Below, one piece after another: positions 13,201-26,028 of a stretch of 64,000 nt of DNA (its first letter is position 1; each line of letters begins with the position of its first letter). The notes beneath the pieces were generated by a model, which saw only the letters and a program-made list of their open reading frames with translations, ran no database searches and was not told the DNA's origin. Source of the DNA: Varroa destructor. Its lineage: Eukaryota; Arthropoda; Arachnida; Mesostigmata; Varroidae. Where the stretch lies: assembly GCF_002443255.2 (NCBI RefSeq), contig NW_019211454.1:63790179-63854178 (forward strand), in the 5' to 3' direction. The position numbers and the translations under genes are program-made.

Positions 13201-13717
13201 TTCAGATCAAGCCTTAAAGCAAGTCGATAAACTCTTCTAGAAAATGAATTTGATTATAATGAATGGTCAATTATTATTATTACTATTATCAAATATCGCT
13301 TACATAAAGGAAAATAAATTCTATTAGTAACATGCCCCAGAAGCCTCCAAAGCTAACGCTGCTAAAAGACCAATCCCCGCAAGCAGTTCCTTGACGTCCA
13401 ATCAGAAACAATACAAGAACAATTTGTTCTTAGTATATAAATATTGTTTGTTCCGTTTGTGTACAAATGTTTTCCCTGACCTCTGCTCTTGAAATGTCTT
13501 CCCGACTTAAACAGCTCCAAATAGTAGTTCAGACAACAATTTTCATGTATCTATCTTCGAGTCTCGTAGTTATCGTAAAACAATAAACCAAAAAACCTTT
13601 TTTTTAATAAGGATTCGGCGTTCTGTCAATGGGCCAAAGTGTGACCTAAGCCTGGGCGGCATATGTTATTCCTGTGTGCACTCATGCACGCGAGGCCTAC
13701 GCAGTTGTTTCGTGTGA

Positions 13718-13789
13718 TACTTCTACTACCGCATATATGTGGCCTATATGTCGTACGTACGTTATATGTATACTTCTAATACCACATAC
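13718..13789 (+). repeat. Imperfect direct repeat, 52-bp spacing
   Basis: ATACTTCTACTACCGCATAT at 13718 recurs as ATACTTCTAATACCACATAC at 13770 (16 of 20 bases identical), with related TATATG words between them. Confidence 0.7.
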
Positions 13790-14996
13790 TGCTACGACTT
13801 AAGTGCAAATGATTCGATATTTACCAAAAGTCCTGTCCGATACAAGCTAAAAGGGCGAGCAAGCACTACGAACCTCGAAGCAATATTAACGTACCTTGGA
13901 ATATTCCATCCTATAAAAAACTAACAGGAAAGTACTGCGTTTAAACTCTTCCAATGTCTGGTGGCTGAATTAAAGGATCTATATGAAAATTCGTTTTTAA
14001 TCCTAGCTTCACTAGCATACTATTATCGTACGCCTGTCAGGCTAGTAGTCGTTGTCGGCTTTCTGGGTATATTACTTCCGTAACTGCATTGTGTAGGGCG
14101 GTAGGGTTTTGTTTCGTTTATTTGCTTTGAGAGGAGGGTAATAGAAAGCGACAGTCCTGACTATCCCTTACGATGATGAACTTAGGGCCTAGTCAGCCAG
14201 ACCCGTTATAGTTGATTACCACGCAGACTCTTATAGGCCTTTCTGCGACCACACATGTGTTCCAGCACTCGTCTAACCTCCATCATGGGTATAGTTCATC
14301 GGGCTACCAATGGGTTGGCGGCGAGATGTGCTATACGCTGAGGTAATGCACTCAGCGGATGAATCGAGGATCCGTACGAGATCATTGCCCTGTCTCACAT
14401 TTACCATTTTTCCTATCGTTTAAGTTACGTTAGTCTTATATTATTGGATGGTCGGCCGGGTGCGGTAGCGCATCCCCTTATTTCTATCGCCTTCGTTCTG
14501 CCTGCATTTGTTCGCACCACATCGGCTACATCAGGTCGAGCAACGATTTCCGCGGGGTTATGCAGGTACAGCAAATTTTACACTTCAACTTATTCAATGT
14601 CAGTTCCCGCCCAGTGAAAATGAAGACTATTTATTTTTAAAGATATTATAGTAATTACAATTGCTAATGCTACCGATAACACTAACAGTACGTTTAGTTG
14701 GCTTCGAGAAAGGTTTGTAGCGCCTCGTAGTTGTTGTTTGTAGCCCTATTTGCTAACGCGGTCTCTGTTTAAGGCTCAATAACTGGCTAAATGGGCGTTG
14801 CTAAGCAAACTTGTCCAAGGCTAAGAAAAAATAGAGGAAAATCAGGGGACCGCTCCTATATACTGATATTCTACTTGTGTAGTTGTTGCAAATTGAGTAC
14901 ACCGACGTTTTTGGGTCATTGTATGTTGCAGTGCATTCATAGATGCATATAGGTATTTTCCTCGAAGGGGTACAAGGGTTTGTTCAGGTGAATATT

Positions 14997-15015
14997 GACG
15001 ATGATGATGATGATT
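14997..15015 (+). repeat. (GAT)n microsatellite
   Basis: GACGATGATGATGATGATT; read in the local frame it would give an Asp run. Confidence 0.9.
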
Positions 15016-16380
15016 CAGCTTATCCAAACGTCAATGCTTCGGCATTTGGCTCACCTAGGACAAACCCATTTACAATGGGACATCATCAGGGTGGTGTTCT
15101 TAATCTCCGGGCGTACACCTTCTTCCTATTCGATGAGAGAGTGAGAAGTTGTCCACGCGTGTTATTTTCGCTTGAACGACTCACTTCTAGCGCGTGACTT
15201 TTGACATCATCCTGACGTACCCCACCCACAGACTGACAACGATGGCCTACCAACGTGCGAGACCCTTTAACTATTGGTGTGAGCACTCTGCCAAAATTGG
15301 CTATGCTATTGTCAGAGGTTTCCTAGACGGCTGTTCTCAAAAGAAAAAAAAAGTCCAGAAGCATTCTTGATTAACGCGCCCTCAGTTTCTACAATGTACA
15401 TAATAGACTAAATATGACTATGGATAAGAGCAGCGTTTAACTAGCCTCTTTAAAACTAAAAGGTTTTAGTATACATTTGTTTATAATAAGAATTCTTAGA
15501 CACATATACGTAAGAGCTTCAGCCTAAAAATCTCCATAAGAAATATTGATGAAACAGAAAAGCAGCGAGTGGCGCGGACCATATGATCGTGTAAGCCAAG
15601 TCAAACACGCCTACATATATCAATATTATCTCAACTGCATTATTTCTTAATTTTCAGAGCCGCCAGCGATACTAAATAGGAACATGTTCGGGAAAAAAGT
15701 ATTACTTAATTTTACGTTTTGTTAGAGAATTGCTTGTAAATATAGGATCATAAGAAACGAATATATAATTTACAACAACACAGTAGGACAATGCTAAGCT
15801 AATTGAAATTAAATACCTGACCTATTGTGCCTGTAAAAGTAATAACCAGCTGCTATAGGCAGAGAACTACATTTAAATAGGCAGTGTTAACTAGATGACA
15901 CTTGTGTCCCCACGCCCCCCGTGTTTCTGATCTAAAAATAACTGGTCTGCTTTCTATTTTCTTATGACGTTATGCCATTGTACTACTAGAACTAGCGGAA
16001 CATCAAACATGCGAGAGTCGTGGCAGACAATTAAATCCGTATACACAACATAACTCGTATTTTCCAATTTTGCCATAAGCAATAATTACGTATAGTAACT
16101 GACAACAGTGGACGACGTTATGGGTGACGCGTAGTAACTGAGGAACGCAATAGCCGCAAAAGGCAAATTGACTCGAAGATAACGGTCATGAATATAGATA
16201 ACTACTGACAAAAGCGACTTCCTTAATGAAAACGTAGCATAACAGCCTTGCTATTGCATTATATTAGCAACAAGTTGACCATAACCATAGCAGAGTTCTA
16301 AAAAGCACCGATGGAGCAGCAACGTCACTCGTGATCCGTCGTTTTAAATCGATTATGGCTAAAAGTTACACATTCCCTAC

Positions 16381-19300
16381 ATGTTTGATGTGTTGAACGA
16401 ACGTTTGGCTTTAGAAGTCATGTGTTTTTCCTCCCATGTTTTTCAATGTCCAACTTCCGGCCAGCCATGGGCGTCCGTGATCGCAAAGCAGCGGACCATC
16501 GACGGCGACTTCCCGACGCGACAACTCGATGGCTTTTCCTATAGCCGCCACCAGCTTTTATTGGAACACGGGCAGAGACCTGTAGGAAACATACGAATGT
16601 ACAGTAATAACCAGAGAAGCTTGTTAAGCTTGTTCGTCCTTTCAACACGACCACGGTGAAGCTACCATAAGGACCTAAATACTCCGCGAACTTAAGGCGT
16701 CTGCTGCTTCTAACTGCTGTTTATTCTTCTTCCAGACCATTCATCTCGTCGCACGGTTAGCAAGCTTTTTCACTGCTTGGCACGCGTTGCGGCCAAAGCA
16801 CATCTCTACATTGCAGTACGATTAACTACTGATAACTGAAGACAGGCGCACCGACTGGCATGGCGGGTGCCACTACTACATAGTTCGGTTTTGACAAGAA
16901 CGTTCTACAGTCAGAACGTCATTCCAGCTGGGGCGATGAAGGTGCAACGACGGCAGCGACAAAGCGGCGTACGACAATTGACCCTCCAAAACAATTCCTA
17001 GTAACGTCGTTTCTAACGTTTGCTCCTCCAGCTGTGGTTCGCCTTTAAGCCGCATCTTCTACGAAACGAAAAAGTAACTAAAAAGACGAGAAGATGAATG
17101 AGAACGCTGAGGAAAAAAGCGACCGTGTCGAAACGTATTCCATCGGGATACATTGCAAATCACACAACCTCTAGAATGGTGCTACCGCGACCATTCAAGC
17201 CTTCACTGCCCCACTGCACAACTGTATGAATGTGACAAAATAATGGCTCTTTTTTCTCGATGTTAGCAGAAAGCACCGAACGCGTTTGTGGTCGAAACGA
17301 AGCTGCGATGGGGAAAGGCAATCAAGGCTGCCATTTCTCATGGGCCTGTCTGTCTCATGTGGTTGCAGTCCAAACGATGGCAATGGAAGGTGACTGGAGG
17401 GATATTAAAGACATTGGGCGAGAGCACGAATAAAACCACACGAACCCGGCGGATGGGTTAGACCCACAAGTAGGGAAGAACACTTCAAATATTTAAGACT
17501 CACGCCGAAGTGCGCCGTGTCCAGCAGAGTCTGGCTTGGCCGTTTAGGGTTTTGACAGAGCCTGAAATGGAGGTAGCGCTACCACCGGTGGCAGCATTAG
17601 CATATGGCAGAAAAAAGCTGCGGAACAAAGACGAAGTGCGTACAACATAAGAGATCGGAGCGAGTAAAGCTGCACGCTACAGCAAAGGCTCTTGAGAACT
17701 GCATGTGCAGGGCAACCGGCTGTTATAATAGGGGCATACGTTTTATAACCGAGGGAGGCCCGCTGTGCTTCCTACGCCTGTTGGAGATTGGACGATCATC
17801 GGAGCGGCCCGGACTGGTTTGCTGCCCGCCGAAATGACCGTCCCTTGCAGTTTAGGCATCGGAGAAGAGCTGTCGACCCCAGCGAAATGCAAAGACGGAG
17901 AATGAGAAGGTGCTGTGCATGAGACGAAGACAAAATCTCTGTGTATGTGTCCCTAAGGCCCATGTATTCATGCGCCCCACCAAGACGTATGTACCAGGAC
18001 AGAATATTTATGTCCATTTTAGAGAAGGACAGATGAAGTGGCAGTAGAAATAAGCGAACCCACACCACACGATATGTATTCCGCGGCTGAGGCTCCGCCT
18101 GGCAAAAGGTTTTAGAGCGAAGGAAAGAAAAGTAGGTAGTATATAGGAGAAATGAGAATAAGAGAACGGATAAGGACGGCGTTCGGTAGTATAATTCAGA
18201 CATGGATGACGTGCAAACGCGTACGATACCGAAACCTGGAGCGTGTTAACGTTCTCGAACGAAATAGGTTGAGATAGCCGCTTCAGGGGGTGCTTGTCGG
18301 GTACGACCCTCTGTACGGCTCAGCAGACGCAGAGGGGGCGTGCGAGTTATGGGTATTCCGAACAGACAGAACGTGCTCAACGGCGCAAGCGCAGCAGCAA
18401 TTCAGATAGCGGTGCTGCCTTTCTATGGTCTCAACACCGGCGATGCTTCCCTCACTCATCCAGGCACTGCCTCTTGGTCGACAACCAGTTCAAGCGAAGA
18501 GCTCGTTTGACCTCCGTTTCATACGGATGCAATGACAACAACGTAGTATATAGTGACAACGCATATAGGCGCATATGTGCGCAGATGGGAGAACAATTCA
18601 GCAGCGTCCGCACACATCCACTGCTGCATTCATCTATATAGCGCAGACGTGGACAAGCCTACACGAACATTCGCACAAAAACATACGTACAAACATATAT
18701 ACAGAAGTATATATTGGCGTCGGATAGAGGTCTCTTGCGCGACGGCCACATGAGGCCGATTCGTCCCTGCATCGCGCTAGACTGGACACCAACTGATACG
18801 GGCGACAGCAGCAAGCCAGCGTCCGTTCATCCGACATTCACTTAGCAGTAGAAGCAGTAGCAGCAGCCGGATAGAGGGACTGCTCTCCAAACACTTGTGC
18901 TGACCCTGCTCGCTTCTGTCCCAACCACCCCTGTCCCCCAACCTGTCCCGAAACATAGAAGCTCTGGCAGCTTAAAAGAGCCACTAACGCAGATGTCCAG
19001 ACACGGCGCTATACGGAAGCGATAAGGGAGCAAGAGAACGTGTGTCAGAGCTGCCGGCGGTTCGCTAAACAGGCCAAACCGGGTGGTAGAAAAAGGACCA
19101 AGTATGTCGCCGTCGCTCGTTCTTTTCCGCCTCGTCTGTAGGTATGGGCTGATAGAGATAGCTTACAGCTACCGGTCTGGTGGCGATAGGCCTGCTGCTG
19201 TTACTACTACCACTTCAGTCACCACTATAGGTTTTACCTCCACTGATCCTACTATTGTTTGTATCAGTGGCAGTATCGTCGGTCCTGCTCATCGCTTGTA

Positions 19301-20220
19301 TCTGCCGCACTCTCTCGCTTTGTCTTCATCTTTGCCTATGGCTCTCTTTCGACCTCTAACAGAATATATACAGAGAAAGGCAGCACCGGAGCTGCGGCAT
19401 GGTAAGATGGAGGGGAGAATATTGGGGCTGGCAGGATGACTGCCGACGCCTGACTGGGGAATAATGGGTGACACCAGTCGCTTCGGTGGCCCGCTTCTAT
19501 TGCTCTGCCGACTGTCCACTGTCTACTCATTCGCTGGTGCGTTCGCCGCCCGGTCTTTCTACAAGAAAAAACGGGCCAGCTTTTGCCGGCAGGTCTCGTG
19601 TGACCGATGCTGAACAGCAACGAATGAAGGCAAGCAGCCGGCAAAACAGAAGTATGGTGTGAGGGTAAGGCATGTGCCACGTCTGAATGAAATCCCAATT
19701 TGTTGCCCCAAACCAAGCTGCCAGCTCCCCCTTTTGCCTTAACCTCAATGCCAGCGTTGTCTTAATGTATTGAGCAAAGGGGAGAGTTCGTTTTCTTTTC
19801 CGTCAGAACAGCAGAAACTGTGCAAGAAGGATGACGGAACTAAGCGAACTTTCATTCCTTACCTAGCAACCTTTTTTCCGGGGTTTATGTCATTCATTGT
19901 TTGTATAGATGTGCGGGGTGATGCCTTTGTGTAGGTGAGCACGTCTGTAAGTGCGTGTAAAGATATCTAAAAGGCGTTGTTGGTTGGTTGGTTCGGCCAT
20001 CTAGCAAGCGACGGCGCCCGCTATCTGATGTTACAAGTATTGCCTAGTATGCCAGATGCTATGCAGGAATCGGCCGGCAAGGCTAAGCTATAGTAGAAGT
20101 AACAGTAAGGCAAAGTATCGGGCATTGTGCTATTGAAGTCGGCACCGGAGGGTTAGGTTAGGTTAGATAGAGGGAGGTTAGAGGCAGGGCTGGAGCAGAT
20201 GTCAGATAGCTGAAGCCAGC
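16381..20220. other. GC-richer block without an identified gene
   Basis: Many short overlapping frames on both strands (for example 17796-18203 minus, 18294-18641 plus, 19083-19439 plus) with compositions typical of chance frames in GC-rich or CAG-rich DNA. It ends in the TTAGG-like run. It could contain untranslated exons or regulatory DNA. Confidence 0.5.
20151..20166 (+). repeat. Telomere-like (GGTTA)3
   Basis: Reads GGTTAGGTTAGGTTAG, three units of the arthropod telomere repeat, with a further AGGTTAG about 10 bases on. Too short to be a functional telomere. Confidence 0.85.
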
Positions 20221-20861
20221 TGGTCATTGCAGATACGCACAGACGCGCAAGCATATACAAATCCATATTCGCGTAGATACCTTCACATAGAAGCCGTCGC
20301 TGGAGACACGGTATCTTGACAGAATCATTCCCTCATTTTCTACCCTTTAGTGCTTCGGGGTGCTGGAAAGTGTAGATGAATCTATTGATAGACTGCGACT
20401 CTGCTGCGAAAAACTAAATGGCATAATCCACTTCAGCATAAAATCGCTGAAAGGAGACGCCACGCAAATATTTCATAATAACTGAATAATATTTTTGGGT
20501 CGAGCATTATTCCTACAAACGTCCTATTCCGCGGTCCGCCAAAAACCATCCACAAAGTGAACCCAGTCTCAACGTGGTAAATATAAATAAGAGTTTCTAG
20601 TACAGAACTTATCAACTTAACTGCTCAATAAGATATTATACCAATTCGATTTAAGGACGCCGAACAATAATATGATCTTCGGGCTCCCAGATCTGTTTTA
20701 CAGACGATAGTATTTTGCCTAATTGGGCTCTTACTTCAAATATTCTATTCTGAATTTTACAAAATTACTTCACACCAAACAATTAGATGTTCTGATTCTA
20801 CAAAGGACCATTCTAGAAACGAAAATATATTAAATAAACAATTGTTTTCTCCTATTTATAA

Positions 20862-21185
20862 TCTAATTACTGGAATCGTTTAAATGACACGAAACAACAT
20901 GAAAATAATGCTCGATTGTTGAACAAAAGGCTTAAACACTACCGAACGGTAAAAACTAAAAATAGAAAGCTTCCTCGTTTGTACGCATTTTATCATCAGA
21001 AAGACTCATATGAGTCCAGCATAACAAAGATACTAATCTGTACTTTTATATTGAATATGAATATAGTACCATATGCTTCTTTTTGTCTGTTTTTGATTTT
21101 TTACTTATGCCTAAATGAGCTCAGTGACTACTCATGTGCTTTCCTTGCTGCCAACGGCTATACGTTTTTCGAAATAGCCCTTTGA
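20862..21185 (+). CDS. Open frame with a hydrophobic segment, hypothetical
   Basis: Open for about 107 codons in AT-rich DNA, where stops are frequent. No ATG lies at the start. A Lys/Arg-rich part (RLLNKRLKHYRTVKTKNRK) leads to a long hydrophobic stretch (PYASFCLFLIFYLCL). It could be a fragment of a membrane-protein exon. No receptor family could be assigned and no clear splice borders were found. Confidence 0.18.
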   Translation, partial: SNYWNRLNDTKQHENNARLLNKRLKHYRTVKTKNRKLPRLYAFYHQKDSYESSITKILICTFILNMNIVPYASFCLFLIFYLCLNELSDYSCAFLAANGYTFFEIAL

Positions 21186-24100
21186 CTATAGAAACGGATT
21201 CAGCAATGAGTAGATTTCCATTAACTTGCAATGAGGAAAATGTCAAAATTCATATTTGTATGAATACGGAACTTACAATACGGTAGTGAAGATAAATCTA
21301 ATTTGAGGTGATCTGCCTGGAATAGAAACATCATTGTTAGGTGAGAAACTAATCGTAGGGGTGTGATTATCCATTACTGTGTGTACGCGTAGTTAGTTAT
21401 TCAATTATAGTCACCAGCTTCAAATAAATCACAATAGTTATTCTTGCTATAGGCGTTATTAGAAATACACAAGTAAACGTCTCTGTCTGCACGATGTGAA
21501 ATTGCGTCTCGACCAGAAACATGGGCTAACCTAAATCTAGTTCACTTTGAGCAAACGCCATTTGGTTTTTGTTGAAACGCTGTTCTGTTTTGACACTAAG
21601 CGGGTAGCGGTCGGCGTGAGTACTGATACCTTCGGTCATCCCCGTGTTACGCGGATATACAAATAAAGTCCTTCGTATCACACTTCTCTTCTTCTGTAAC
21701 CGCGGTACATATGTGTGTATTAATTTGTCTTGTTATTATCGCTCTTAAAGTGATAGTTCTTTTTTGTCACGAGAATGGATTCGGGTGAGCTCGATACTTT
21801 GTTCGCATTCCAATACCATTCCGATTAGGTCCAATGAGCAATAGACGCTTTACTCATGCCCCTCTTCTTTGCCCGCTCATTTTTATTGAGCTGCTCATGT
21901 TCGTGTAACGACCTTTTCAGTGCGATCCGCATGTTGAAAGCAACAAAAGAGAAAGATCTATGCGCGCTAGCTGCCATTAACACTTAGCAATTCGAGAGCT
22001 CTGTGCTAAGCCTGCTGAGCCCTGTATTGGAAGAGACACTAGCACCGCAACTACAACGATTACTGTTACCGCCGCGGTCTTTTTCTGCTCAGTGCACTTG
22101 TAGATGAATACATCTACCCCCGCTCGTCGGCTGCTAGCCTCTCCTATGGCCGGTTCGTTCTTCTTTATGCCTCCAAGCCAGCCCAACTACCGACGACTCA
22201 TCTTCGGAAGTTCGACGGCGGCAAGAAACAGGCAACGCAAGCGATGGATCAAACCCATAGCGCCCAAGAGCACCAAGGCGCGTATGGCGAGAGCTCTGAC
22301 TAGCGACGGCAGTAACAGCATATCTTAAATGAAACATTATCCTCGACAAAGAACCGAAGTCCGATCCGCTTTTCTTTCGCTTTCAGTTGTGCCGTTCTTC
22401 GCGAGTATCGGCGAATAAGAAACACGAGAACATCGTTGATCTTGAATACCCTGCTGGTCTGGTCGTCACTTGAGCACTTGTAGACGCTGGGTCGGGTGGA
22501 TACATAGTAGAATGACGCGTGGAATAAGTCGAATGCGAAGGCCTCTTTGGGGCTAGGCTTGGTGCCGGAAACTGATCCATACATTCCCCAGCAATAGCAG
22601 CTGCACTGGCAGACATCTGTAGCTTTCATTCTAGGACAGCTTTCTTTGCAGTTCCTGCGAGTTCTTTCCTTGCGGCGCTTTAGGCGACTTCACTACACAT
22701 AACGATCTACGAGATTGACTGAGCTAAGGTTAGCCGAGTTGCACTGCTCTGGCCTTCCGTTTTTAGTACATCCGAGCTTCAGTAAAATCGAAGCGAGCCA
22801 AGCAGAAGCAAGCCGTCTGGCCTCTAATCTGATGCTCCCTAATTATGTAATGCAGCAACGCTGATGCTTAACGTGCCGCAAGGTGCTATACTGTCAACCA
22901 CCGAAAAGAGCAATCCAGTAAAGCAATCTCATGGGACCACTGACATCAGGAGAACAGGGGCAGTAGTTCCCTGGCGATATTCTCTGACACTGCTCTAAAA
23001 CCCAACCTGCTTAACCTGCGGACCCGAACTGCTTCACTGTCGATATTGGCTCTGAAAAGCACAGGAAGAAGACCATTGCTTGCTTTTGAGACCCGGCCAA
23101 TACACTTGCATGTTAGTGCTGATGTATGACTCAGCGAGAACTGGCGACGATGCTACAAGGAAACAAAGGTTGCACTCGCCGCTAGCAACAATAATAAAAA
23201 TAGAGGCCTGACAACAAGGGTCGTTGCGAGATCGATGGATGGCGCATTGACCCCCCGCTAGCGCCTACGGTACGGAAGTCTCCAACAGGGATACGTTTAC
23301 GAAGTTAAAGCATCATTGAGGCCAAGTAAATGGAAGTCTCTAGCCAGACGAGATCTAGTGATAGCGGCACCAGAGCTCACTAAAATAGAAGTTATGCCGA
23401 AGCTTCCAACGGTGTGAGCTGCTAGTATACAGCTACATAGAGTTGTTGGCTAGGAAGGCTGCTTGATAGTGCTTGGTGTTCACGGTTACTGGTACAATAC
23501 ATCCAACAAGCTTCGTGCGAAAGGATGAGGTCTTCGTTATTCTCTAATGCGCGCTCTCCCTATTCTTTGTCTTCTAGCGCATAAACTGATACTAGCCGGG
23601 AAGTTGGGCTGTGCCAGCTAGAGACGAAAGTGACGAAGCCAATGCAAGGAAGGTAAGGATGTCACACGGCAGTTACAGTAGTAGCAGCATCTAGGTAAGA
23701 CGTGACTACCTGACTGAGCGTGTGCCTCTATCCGGATACTATTATATGCATATATATCAGCATGCTAAGGTGGGGTGGTTGAACTTGTGTCGGGCGTTGT
23801 TAGCCCCTTTACAAGGGTTCGACGGCTGAGAAGGTGTTGGAAACTAGGCAGGACACACCCCTGCCACCTCATGCGACACTAGAGGTGACTCTGCTAGATG
23901 TACCGCATCTCCGGTAATTGCCTCTTCGCGAGAAATGAGCATGAGAATGTTAAGGAAATTCGGATTAGGCAAACGCCAGGTGGGTGACCACCTCTTGCCG
24001 GCGTACCTGCACACCTTGCACACAGGTATGCTACGAATTTAGATCAGTACGCATCTTTTTTTCCCATCTCTTATCAATATACAAACTACGAAAATGACTA

Positions 24101-24966
24101 AGGCTATTGTTACAATAAGTTATACTATTTGAGAGATTGATTAACAAACTGTAAATCATCATCACAGGTTAACAGAAAACCGATGATTGGCCCATTTCTA
24201 TAAATTAAATGATGGTTACGAGTTATTGCACCTACAACTGACCATGCTAATTAACAACACTACATTAAGAAAGGTTTACAATAAAACGTTGAAAGACAGT
24301 ACATAATGATAATATAGTTGCATTATAAGACATTACAATAGCCACCGCTGCGCTTGCATTATTCAGTCTCCATCAGCCTGTGTCCTTAAGCCACGCACAG
24401 TGATGTATATGTATCTCACCACAACTACATGATAACGCTGACCACTAATAGCTTATACAGTTACTAACAAATTGCGAAGTAGACAAACGTTTATGTGAGG
24501 ATCCTGTGGCAGTCAAGGGGCGTCCTGGTATCCTGATGTGACAACGATACGCCCTGGCTGCTACCACAATCTCTACATTACTTGTCCTCAACTTTATTGA
24601 CTTCATCTACCGTAATCCTGGACATGATTTTCTGTGAAGCCTTGCTGGTACTGCTGCTGTCGCGTGCCGGTCGCACTTGACTTTCTGACGAAACCTGCCA
24701 TCTCGATATATCTAATCTCCAAGACTCTCTCCTAGTTTTTTTTCACTGCCTATGGCTGATGAGCCGTGGAGACCCCCTTCGCTATGCTAAATCACTTCGG
24801 GCCTTACATCGTGAGGCCTAGACCATAAGTCGCTTACCCGCCACGCAACATTCGTAAGGACGGCAGTGGCATTGAGCCTAACAGACCGCCATCGGTGGTA
24901 ACTCGGATTCTCCTTGTTAACTAGGCTGGTTCGTCGTCGCAGTCATTCTTTCGTTTTGTTCATTTT
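21186..24966. other. No identified gene
   Basis: AT-rich to about 21.9 kb, then GC-richer. The minus-strand frames at 22300-22629 and 22383-22616 overlap and have no recognisable domain. A short hairpin CCCTTTACAAGGG followed by GTTCGAC near 23.81 kb resembles a tRNA T-arm but lacks the rest of a tRNA. Confidence 0.5.
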
Positions 24967-25446
24967 TTGGCTGAACCGCTTTTTCTGGCAGAACTCCCAC
25001 TGCGATGGCTCGATCCTAGGACGCTGCACGATCCGTCGCTAGCCCTGCTATGGTCACCGAATTCTGTTCTCCTCGTTTTCGTCCCTGCAAATGGCTCAAC
25101 TACCTCCCGTGGCTCTCCGCTAGCTACACTTCTAGTCCCCGTTTGCCCATTTCCCCTTTCGCCCGTTTTATGGGGAAAGAGTAACCGACGGGGGCCCGAA
25201 AAACATGCCAGGCGGAGCAGGAAGGCTACAGCAGGCTGCAACCAACCAGCCATGACGACTGTACTACGGAACGACTACCGGAAGTCGCTGAAAAGCTTCC
25301 GTTTTAGAGTAAAGGACGTCGTCAAAGAGAAGGATGTTAGCTACCATTTTTATGTCTTCTCCTCTGGAGCAGCGTTTAGGCAGTGGTCGGTCTGTCGTCT
25401 TTTGGGACTCGCTCCCAATCTCTCCATCAGCCGCTCGCGAGCGTAA
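24967..25446 (+). CDS. Open frame of 159 codons, hypothetical
   Basis: The longest plus-strand open frame in the window. It has no ATG at its beginning. An acceptor-like CTTTTTCTGGCAG|AACTCC lies inside its first 40 nt. An internal ATG at 25252 with a good context (GCCATGA) would give 64 residues (MTTVLRNDYRKSLKSFRF) with a basic helical start. The upstream half is Pro/Leu-rich and GC-driven. A frame this long is expected by chance in GC-rich DNA of this size. Confidence 0.18.
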   Translation: MAEPLFLAELPLRWLDPRTLHDPSLALLWSPNSVLLVFVPANGSTTSRGSPLATLLVPVCPFPLSPVLWGKSNRRGPEKHARRSRKATAGCNQPAMTTVLRNDYRKSLKSFRFRVKDVVKEKDVSYHFYVFSSGAAFRQWSVCRLLGLAPNLSISRSRA

Positions 25447-26010
25447 GCGTCCTTCAATGGTATATATGTATGTGTATCTGACTTTCCTCCTGTTCCATTC
25501 TTAAGGTCTTCTCTTGAAGCATCTCTCTAATTTCTCTTCATTTATCATCCCAGGACTGTCTCCAGTACTTCCTCAGTCTTTTGGGCGGCGGAGGCAACGA
25601 CACTAACGACAGCCCGGCAGCTGCAGGTTCATGGCCGCAATAGCCAACGTTGAAAGCTGTTACGAATTCCCTCTTTGGCCCCCTTTTGTTCTTATCGCGC
25701 TTTCTCTATGAAAATTCACACGCAAGAATCTTGGCGAAAGCACACGCCAGCAAGGGGTCATGGAATAGTCAATTCTCTCTGCGAAAGTGGCAAGTAAAGA
25801 TGTGCTACTGAATGGGTAAACGCGTATAGAGGAGAGCTACGGAGAATAGGCTTTGCGTGAAGAAAAAAACAAGCACGCAAAAAAACAGAAAGTTAGAAAG
25901 AAAGAGAAGAAACGGAGCGAAAAAGGACATCCTAATTTTTACCCTCGAATGCCTGTCCCGCGTTGAACGTACGAGTATGGGCAAAGGCCTTCGCGTGACG
26001 CATGCGACTT

Positions 26011-26028
26011 TGTGTGTGTGTGTGTGTG
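26011..26028 (+). repeat. (TG)9 microsatellite
   Basis: Nine uninterrupted TG units. Confidence 0.95.

Larger units (their letters stand above)
10283..16380. other. No recognisable gene
   Basis: Mostly AT-rich. It has short frames at 11651-11899 (minus, hydrophobic centre) and 12390-12701 (plus, Cys/Ser-rich), ATT-type repeats at about 13268-13290, a 17-base palindrome AAGAACAATTTGTTCTT near 13410, and the 13718 direct repeat. No domain could be read. Confidence 0.55.

Noticed and set aside
17796..18203. 135-codon minus-strand frame as a membrane protein
   Set aside because: Its Leu/Ser/Phe-rich composition mirrors a GA-rich plus strand, and no motif or start context supports it.
23800..23830. 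tRNA-like hairpin plus GTTCGAC
   Set aside because: No matching A box, anticodon arm or acceptor stem could be drawn around it.
24967..25446. 159-codon plus-strand frame as a confident gene
   Set aside because: It lacks a start codon at its beginning, is Pro/Leu-rich from GC bias, shows no domain, and a frame of this length is expected by chance in GC-rich DNA of this size. It is kept only as low confidence.
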